Below are positions 58,637 to 64,000 of a stretch of 64,000 bases of DNA, piece after piece; the stretch's first letter is position 1, and each line of letters opens with the position of its first letter. The stretch is from assembly GCA_903870145.1 (NCBI GenBank), contig CAIQBO010000001.1:33688-97687 (forward strand). The letters run 5' to 3'. Under the pieces are notes generated by a model. It was given only the letters and a program-made list of their open reading frames with translations. It searched no databases and was not told the origin of the DNA. The DNA is from an uncultured Burkholderiales bacterium. Lineage in GTDB: Bacteria; Pseudomonadota; Gammaproteobacteria; Burkholderiales; Burkholderiaceae_C. A program made the position numbers and the translations under genes.

Positions 58637-60123
58637 GCTTGGGGCCTCTTGCGCAACAAGCCCATCAGCACCGGCCAAGTCCACACCAGAAAACAAATCA
58701 CTGCCAAAGACAGTGCAATCGGCCGAGCTAAAAACGCACCCAAATTGCCATCGGATTTGATCATGGAGGTGATGAAATTTTCTTCCAACATGCCGCCCAA
58801 TACCACGCCCAAAATGGCCGGCGCAATCGGAAATCTATTCGATTCCAATACATAAGCCAAAATGCCCGCCACCAGCATCACACCTACTTCAAACAAGGCA
58901 TTGTTGATGGCAAAAGTTCCCACCACGCAGAACAACAAAATCAGCGGCATCAAGATTTCCCGCGGCACTCGCAAAATCCGTTTAGACACTTTGATGCACA
59001 AGATACCCAATGGAATCATGATGATGTTGGCCACAATGAAGAGCAAAAACACCGCATAAATATTTTGCGGATTGGTGGTGAACAAAGTGGGGCCAGGGTT
59101 CATGTTTTTCATGTAGAGCACTCCAATCACAATGGCTGTGATCGAGTCCCCCGGTATGCCGAACACCAAAGCGGGAATCCAAGCACCGGCCAAGGCACTG
59201 TTGTTGGCAGAGCCTGATTCCACAATGCCTTCCACGTGGCCTGTTCCGAATTTTTCTGGCTCTTTGGAAAATTTCTTGCTCATGGCGTAAGACATCCAAG
59301 CGGCAATGTCAGCCCCTGCGCCTGGCAAGGCGCCCACCAGCGTTCCGAGGGAGCTACCGCGCAAAATTTGCACCGGATATTTCTTGGCCAACCCCCACTG
59401 ACCAGCCAACACACTGCCCACCTCCTCCACCACCAATTCTGCGGGGGGGCTGGTATCTACCACAAAACGAATGATCTCTGAAATCGCAAACATTCCAATC
59501 ATCATGGCAATCATGCCAATGCCCCCGGTCATCTCGGCATTGCCAAACGTGAAGCGCGGAAAACCAGCCGGATTGCCCAAACCCACACAAGCCACCAACA
59601 AGCCCAAGAGCAAAGTGATCACGCCTTTGAGCGGCTGATTGGACGTAATGAAGACCGCGCACGTCAGGCCCAAGAGCACCAGCCAAAAGTACTCAAACGA
59701 GCTGAAGTTCAAAGCAAAATCAGCCAAAGCCGGTGCAGCCACAATCAACACCGCAGTACCAAACAAACCACCAACAGCAGAGAACACCAAGCCCGCGCCC
59801 AGCGCCAACTCGGCCTGCCCCTTGCGCGTCATGGCGTAGGCTTCATCGGTGTAGGCCGCTGAGGCTGGAGTGCCCGGAATTCGCAGCAAACAGCCCGGTA
59901 TATCGCCAGAGAAAATAGCCATCGCTGTGGCAGTGACCATGGCCGCAATGGCCGGGATCGGCGGCATGAAGAATGTGACTGGCACCAGCAAGGCAGTGGC
60001 CATGGTGGCGGTCAAACCCGGCACCGCCCCTACAAACAACCCATACAAAGATGCCACCACCATGACCACCAAGGTATAGGGCTCAAACACCATCGAAAAA
60101 GCTTGGCCTATGGCTGTCCACAT
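58630..60123 (-). CDS. tctA: tripartite tricarboxylate transporter large permease TctA
   Basis: 497 residues, about 12 helices. TctA signatures: GLFVGAVPGLTATMATALLVPVTFFMPP near the start, IPGCLLRIPGTPASAAYTDEAYAMTRKG, and GSSLGTLVGALPGAGADIAAWMSYAMSKKF. AGGAGG (complement at 60130-60135) precedes the ATG with ideal spacing. It is the transport pore of the TctABC system, with TctB and the binding protein encoded upstream in the same operon. Confidence 0.93.
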   Translation of the reverse strand: MWTAIGQAFSMVFEPYTLVVMVVASLYGLFVGAVPGLTATMATALLVPVTFFMPPIPAIAAMVTATAMAIFSGDIPGCLLRIPGTPASAAYTDEAYAMTRKGQAELALGAGLVFSAVGGLFGTAVLIVAAPALADFALNFSSFEYFWLVLLGLTCAVFITSNQPLKGVITLLLGLLVACVGLGNPAGFPRFTFGNAEMTGGIGMIAMMIGMFAISEIIRFVVDTSPPAELVVEEVGSVLAGQWGLAKKYPVQILRGSSLGTLVGALPGAGADIAAWMSYAMSKKFSKEPEKFGTGHVEGIVESGSANNSALAGAWIPALVFGIPGDSITAIVIGVLYMKNMNPGPTLFTTNPQNIYAVFLLFIVANIIMIPLGILCIKVSKRILRVPREILMPLILLFCVVGTFAINNALFEVGVMLVAGILAYVLESNRFPIAPAILGVVLGGMLEENFITSMIKSDGNLGAFLARPIALSLAVICFLVWTWPVLMGLLRKRPQAA

Positions 60124-60172
60124 GGGGCGCCTCCTAATTCATAAAGCAAAAAGGTTGGTAAAAAGCAAGACC

Positions 60173-60646
60173 TCACCACGCCCATGGCGTCAGCAGTCCC
60201 CAAGGCAAAGGCACTCGCAGCAACTTGTAAAAAGCAAAGTGCACAAGCAGGGAGGCCACCACCGCAAAAAACAAGGCACGCCCCAATGAGACTTTCAACA
60301 CAGTGAACAATGCCAGAAGCAACAAACTTGCTGTGGGAAGAAACCCCAGCTGCTCGGCCGCCAAGATGTAGAACACAACAGACCCCAACAGGACCGTCAA
60401 GGCCATCACATGGCGAGGGGAATGGATCCAATCCTCCCACTCCAACCAGGCTGTGTGGGGCCGATCACGCAGGCCCCTGAGCACCAGCAAAGCACCCGTG
60501 ATGCAAAGGCCCACGGCAATCAAGCCCGGAAACAACGCGGGGCCCACGGGTTGTCCTGGGATATTGGGGTAGCCGCGAATGGCAAAGAGCACCAAAGCGC
60601 CCAATGCCAAAAACAAGACACCAAAAACAGCGTCGTTCAGTTTCAT
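60173..60646 (-). CDS. tctB: tripartite tricarboxylate transporter small permease TctB
   Basis: 157 residues from the ATG at 60646 with four hydrophobic helices (FGVLFLALGALVLFAIRGYP, FPGLIAVGLCITGALLVLRG, VMALTVLLGSVVFYILAAE, ALFFAVVASLLVHFAFYKLL). The family's start KLNDAVFGVLFLALG and the GPALFPGLI segment are typical of TctB. The start lies four bases after the stop of the binding-protein gene. Confidence 0.9.
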   Translation of the reverse strand: MKLNDAVFGVLFLALGALVLFAIRGYPNIPGQPVGPALFPGLIAVGLCITGALLVLRGLRDRPHTAWLEWEDWIHSPRHVMALTVLLGSVVFYILAAEQLGFLPTASLLLLALFTVLKVSLGRALFFAVVASLLVHFAFYKLLRVPLPWGLLTPWAW

Positions 60647-60650
60647 GCTG

Positions 60651-61631
60651 CTACTTAACCAGCCCAACGGCCTTCATGGTCGCACCCAATTCGGCGTCTG
60701 ACTTGGCCATGAATTTACCGAATTCTTCGGAGCTGGCATAAATCACGCCAAAACCTCGGCTGGCCATGAAGTCGGTGTAGTCTTTGCTGGCCACCACTTT
60801 GCGCACGGTCTCAGCCAATTTGTCACGCATCGGTGCAGGCAAGCCTTTGGGCGCCACGATGCCGCGCCAAGCTGCCATGGTCCAGTTGCTGCCAAGGGCC
60901 GCTTTGACTGTGGGCACATTGGGGTACAAAGCCGAAGGTTTGTCGTTCATGATGGCCAGGCTTTTGACCTTGCCAGCATCGATCAAGGAGCGCGCCTCCG
61001 GCAGTGAAACCGGCGCCACTTCAATGCCACCAGCCACCATGTCTTGCAAGCCCGGTGCGGCGCCATTGCTGGGCACCCAAGGCAATGCAGCCGGGTCAAT
61101 TTTTTGGTCGCTCAGCAAACCGGCAATGGCCAAGTGCCAAATGCCGCCTTGCCCTGTGCCAGAGGCCTTGAACTTGCCGGGGTTGGCTTTGATGGCTGCC
61201 AGCAACTCACCCACCGATTTGTAAGGCGAATCAGCGCGCACCTGAACCCCTGCAGGGTCGGCGTTGACCAAGCCAATGGGGGTGTAAGAAGCGCCGGTCA
61301 GCTCGGTCAAGCCTTGCCAGTGCATCATGCCAATCTCCACCGTGGCCAAACCAATGGTGTAGCCATCGGGCTGGGCTGAGGCAATGGCCGCGTGGCCCAC
61401 CACCCCACTGCCGCCGGTGCGGTTCACCACGGTCACAGGTTGGCCCAATTCTTTTTCCATCAAGCTGCCAATGATGCGGGCTGTGGCATCGGTACCCCCC
61501 CCAGCACCCCAAGGCACGATCAAAGTGATGGGACGAGCTGGGTAGTTTTGCGCCAGCGCGGGCAGCCAAGCAGCAGCAGCCAAACCAAGCAAAGCAAGGG
61601 AGGCCCAATGGCGACGAGGAAGAGCATTCAT
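60651..61631 (-). CDS. tctC: tripartite tricarboxylate transporter substrate-binding protein (TctC/Bug)
   Basis: 326 residues. Signal peptide about 1-27 (ASLALLGLAAAAWLPALAQN), then YPARPITLIVPWGAGGGTDATARIIG, VVNRTGGSGVVGHAAIASAQPDGYT, and ASGTGQGGIWHLAIAGLL, as in the family. AGGAG precedes the ATG. First gene of tctCBA, periplasmic receptor for the transporter; the ligand is an anionic metabolite, most likely the substrate of the neighbouring dehydrogenases. Confidence 0.92.
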   Translation of the reverse strand: MNALPRRHWASLALLGLAAAAWLPALAQNYPARPITLIVPWGAGGGTDATARIIGSLMEKELGQPVTVVNRTGGSGVVGHAAIASAQPDGYTIGLATVEIGMMHWQGLTELTGASYTPIGLVNADPAGVQVRADSPYKSVGELLAAIKANPGKFKASGTGQGGIWHLAIAGLLSDQKIDPAALPWVPSNGAAPGLQDMVAGGIEVAPVSLPEARSLIDAGKVKSLAIMNDKPSALYPNVPTVKAALGSNWTMAAWRGIVAPKGLPAPMRDKLAETVRKVVASKDYTDFMASRGFGVIYASSEEFGKFMAKSDAELGATMKAVGLVK

Positions 61632-61797
61632 GAAAATCTCCTGAAATGGACAAGGAACACCGTGAAGTGATGGAACTTAACAATGCAACTTACCTCTGCT
61701 CATTGGCTTCGTCCATTAGGGTCAACCCAAGGATATGTCCCCAAAATGTCTAATCCTCCCTACATACAGAGGCCGTAAAAAAGATTATCTTTCTCAT

Positions 61798-62328
61798 ATG
61801 CAGAATACTTTCAGCTACGTTTCAAGCCTCAAGTTGGTTGAATTTCTCACTTTCGTTGGATTTGCCACTTTACTTTTTTTGTGCTTACATGATCTGAATC
61901 AAGCAAAATGGGCCGCTGCCTTGCTCATTTTGGCGTGCTTCAAATTCTTTTGCATTGTGGTCTCTCCCATCTGGGGCGCTGTGGCCGTGAGTGCTTTACT
62001 CTGGTTAGTTTCAATGCTGGCTCAGCCCAGCTGGGGTCAATATACCTCTGGCTTGCTGGTAATAAGCGCATGTGCCGCAAGTTACTTCGCCACCACCACC
62101 CGCCTGCGAGCAATGGGTGTCAACGACCGACTTTCAAATATAGGTCCCAAACAATTCCTTCAACTCATCACGGTCAACGCAGTGTTCGTAGCTTTTGCAA
62201 TGTCTGGTTGCTTCTTTTTACTGGGCACAGTGCAACCCGTAGAGACCCTTGGCATACTGGTCAAAATCTTCCTGCTTGAATTTTTTGGCATCATCTTGGT
62301 GTCTCGCGCGATGGCTTTTTTCCTTTGA
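61798..62328 (+). CDS. multi-pass membrane protein of unknown function
   Basis: 176 residues with about five helices (FLTFVGFATLLFLCLHDL, AAALLILACFKFFCIVV, AVAVSALLWLVSMLAQ, LITVNAVFVAFAMSGCFFLLG, ILVKIFLLEFFGIILVSRAMAFF). The ATG at 61798 is favoured over 61735 because the codons between them include rarer types than the rest of the gene and no ribosome-binding site is seen for either. No family recognised. Convergent with the barrel protein gene. Confidence 0.6.
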   Translation: MQNTFSYVSSLKLVEFLTFVGFATLLFLCLHDLNQAKWAAALLILACFKFFCIVVSPIWGAVAVSALLWLVSMLAQPSWGQYTSGLLVISACAASYFATTTRLRAMGVNDRLSNIGPKQFLQLITVNAVFVAFAMSGCFFLLGTVQPVETLGILVKIFLLEFFGIILVSRAMAFFL

Positions 62329-62365
62329 TGCCCACGTCAGCTTCGTGCTATCGCACAACCCTGAT

Positions 62366-63883
62366 CTAGGGCCGCACAGTGCCAAGCTCGAAGTCCAAGC
62401 CGTTGACAAAGTCACTGTCAGCGCCAATCACCACCAAGTGCGAGCGCACCGAGCGCAAGCCCAGCTTGCTCAGCTGCTCCGGTGAAACCCGCAGCACATA
62501 ACTGCCCGGCATGACTTGAGTCAGGGTGTAAAAGCCATCTGAAGAACTGCGCACAGACCTCACAACCTCGCCCACAACCGATACCAATTCAATCAACACA
62601 TCGCCTATGCCGCGTCGACCTGTGCGGCTGAGCACAAAGGCAGTGCCATCGACATCAGATGTGGCCACAATTGGAAAATCCAAGGCCTGAACAAAACCCG
62701 GGCGAGGCACTATTTGCACACCCGCTCCAGAAATCTTCCACTGAGGATCTTCCAGCATTGAAGGGTCCAGAGAAATTTCGGTGTGACGGCCTGCAGTCAA
62801 ACGTGAGATAAACGCTTCTCCCTTCTCGTTTGACAACTGGGGGTAGCGCCCGCCTCGGTCGATTAAAAACCCCGTACCGCCCACCAATTCCTCACCAGGA
62901 TCCCAAACCCCATTGAGGTTGCGGTCCACAAAAGCACGCGCAGCCACTGCGCCAGAGCTGGCCAGCGGCAAAGCATCTGTGAACCATTTACCGCTTCGAG
63001 GCTCACTTCCCATGGACATCGAAACCTGAATGGCAATTGCTTTTTCCCGCTTGTCAGATACGCTGCCACTCAAAGCCCAGGCAAAGCGGCCCAAGTTTTT
63101 TGCCAAGCCGACCGACATCAAACTGCTTTGACTGAGCTGGTCACGGATCAGGCCGGCATTGACTCGAAAACCTTCACTCAAACTGTGGTCCACAGCCAAC
63201 GCCAAGCTCTTAAGTCCTTTGATCTGAGTGAGCGAATAGTCCAGCTGAGCAGAAAGCCCCATGTTCACCAAGCGCCGACTGACTTGCAAGTTGCCATTGG
63301 CTGTGGCCGCAGCGGGCTGCCCAGAGATCATGGTTTGCTGCCAATTGAGTCCATTTGTAAAAAATGCACCTGCAGCCATGAAAGACAATCGACCTGAAAA
63401 TCCTTGACTTAGCTGACCTGGCCCCAATCGATCACGCTGGGCTGACACGGTCATCGGCAAACGCAGTGGCCCGAAAGCGGCCAGCACCCCCGACACGCGC
63501 ACCTGATCCCGCTGCCTGACCACATCGCCGGCATTGGGAAAAACCTCGCTGTCAAAATAACTTGCGACGTCGGTATGTAAAAAGTCCACTGCGTATGAAC
63601 CCCAACGCGTCTTCACTCCCAACTCCCACAGGCTGCGGCCAGCATCCGATTGAATCCACTGGGCCGTCAAAATCGCTGCATCTGTATAGCCTCGCAAGGC
63701 CAGCGAGGCAAATTGGCGCGAGTCCTTCAATCCCGTCAAAGCCTCGGTGCGAGGCATTTGCACCCAGCCCAAGCTCCCAACTACTTTGGAGGACAAACCC
63801 ACATCAGTTCCGATCACGCTGCGCAAGTCGCCCAATTGCGAACGCTGCTGCGTTAAACCCACTAGTGTCCCAACGTTTGCCAT
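62366..63883 (-). CDS. outer-membrane beta-barrel protein with C-terminal repeat domains, 5' end in doubt
   Basis: 505 residues. Residues 1-300 are rich in alternating-hydrophobic strands typical of a barrel (for example VGSLGWVQMPRTEALTGL, LALRGYTDAAILTAQW, RLSFMAAGAFFTNGLNW, LDYSLTQIKGLKSLALAVDHS). Residues about 310-360 have an SdrD-B-like calcium-type loop AARAFVDRNLNGVWDPGEELVGGT, and about 420-480 a carboxypeptidase-regulatory-like domain (GIGDVLIELVSVVGEVVRSVRSSSDGFYTLTQVMPGSYVLRV). It resembles fimbrial-usher-type barrels with C-terminal beta-sandwich domains. No signal peptide is visible and a stop codon lies only 10 codons upstream in frame, so the gene could be 5'-truncated or frameshifted near 63890-63915. 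The remaining sequence to 64000 has another open frame reading past the window end. Confidence 0.6.
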   Translation of the reverse strand: MANVGTLVGLTQQRSQLGDLRSVIGTDVGLSSKVVGSLGWVQMPRTEALTGLKDSRQFASLALRGYTDAAILTAQWIQSDAGRSLWELGVKTRWGSYAVDFLHTDVASYFDSEVFPNAGDVVRQRDQVRVSGVLAAFGPLRLPMTVSAQRDRLGPGQLSQGFSGRLSFMAAGAFFTNGLNWQQTMISGQPAAATANGNLQVSRRLVNMGLSAQLDYSLTQIKGLKSLALAVDHSLSEGFRVNAGLIRDQLSQSSLMSVGLAKNLGRFAWALSGSVSDKREKAIAIQVSMSMGSEPRSGKWFTDALPLASSGAVAARAFVDRNLNGVWDPGEELVGGTGFLIDRGGRYPQLSNEKGEAFISRLTAGRHTEISLDPSMLEDPQWKISGAGVQIVPRPGFVQALDFPIVATSDVDGTAFVLSRTGRRGIGDVLIELVSVVGEVVRSVRSSSDGFYTLTQVMPGSYVLRVSPEQLSKLGLRSVRSHLVVIGADSDFVNGLDFELGTVRP

Positions 63884-64000
63884 CAGACTTAACGTAACCC
63901 CATGATTTATTTAAATAAATCTGACTTTCCCCTTGTCCACGATTTGAATCGTTTTCCGGACTTGGGGCATGCTCGGCGGATCTCATCTGCTGGGGACAGG

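Noticed and set aside
63804..63986. Open frame of 60 codons at the window end as a separate gene
   Set aside because: It overlaps the barrel protein gene, has no motif and is cut by the window edge; kept only as a possible frameshifted 5' part in a finding.

Overview
The window looks like the chromosome of a betaproteobacterium, most likely order Burkholderiales and close to Comamonadaceae. The main reasons are three Bug/TctC-type solute-binding proteins, a YghU glutathione transferase, a SirB2/NnrS/DUF2249 block beside a cytochrome cd1 nitrite reductase, and compact gene packing. This placement is inferred from gene content; no rRNA or tRNA gene is present. I see no insertion sequence, phage, CRISPR array or integrase, and no stretch longer than about 300 bases without a gene.

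Positions 1-9420 hold small-molecule and lipid genes: a truncated short-chain dehydrogenase, three glutathione-transferase-fold proteins, an SGNH-like lipoprotein, a secreted metalloprotease, malonyl-CoA decarboxylase, a tricarboxylate-type binding protein and a sterol-desaturase-family hydroxylase. Positions 9500-16251 form a catabolic island: GntR regulator, choline-sulfatase-like sulfatase, aldehyde dehydrogenase, GMC oxidoreductase and an enolase-superfamily enzyme with a clear operator-like repeat in front of it. Positions 16248-31454 carry an ABC ATPase with a giant permease/M1-aminopeptidase fusion, two exported methyltransferase-fold proteins, a TPR protein, a formyl-tetrahydrofolate hydrolase-like protein, a nucleobase permease behind a perfect 16-bp palindrome, and a complete branched-chain-amino-acid-type ABC transporter (livKHMGF).

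Positions 31919-50036 are the most unusual part, a nitrogen-oxide respiration island. On the minus strand lie a haem-type TonB receptor, a cytochrome c551-like protein, nirS, SirB2, NnrS and a DUF2249 protein. On the plus strand a tightly packed series encodes a small membrane subunit, a CuA subunit II, a haem-copper subunit I, CtaB, Sco, a cytochrome b/[2Fe-2S]/flavin-reductase fusion, an unknown membrane-anchored protein, a cytochrome b/2[4Fe-4S]/MvhD fusion, a second divergent haem-copper subunit I, a CtaA-like protein and, after a short gap, a Dnr-type Crp/Fnr regulator. Both haem-copper subunits keep all six metal-binding histidines but lack the active-site tyrosine of oxygen reductases. 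No canonical norCB is in the window. My working hypothesis is that this is an unconventional nitric oxide reductase system linked to NAD(P)H and iron-sulfur carriers through two cytochrome b fusions.

Positions 50219-63883 return to carbon metabolism and transport: a coniferyl-aldehyde-dehydrogenase-like enzyme, two MFS transporters, a Bug protein, a thiamine-dependent 2-oxoacid (acetoin-type) dehydrogenase E1 pair, an Ldh-family dehydrogenase, a complete tripartite tricarboxylate transporter (tctABC), a small membrane protein and an outer-membrane barrel protein whose 5' end may be broken or missing.
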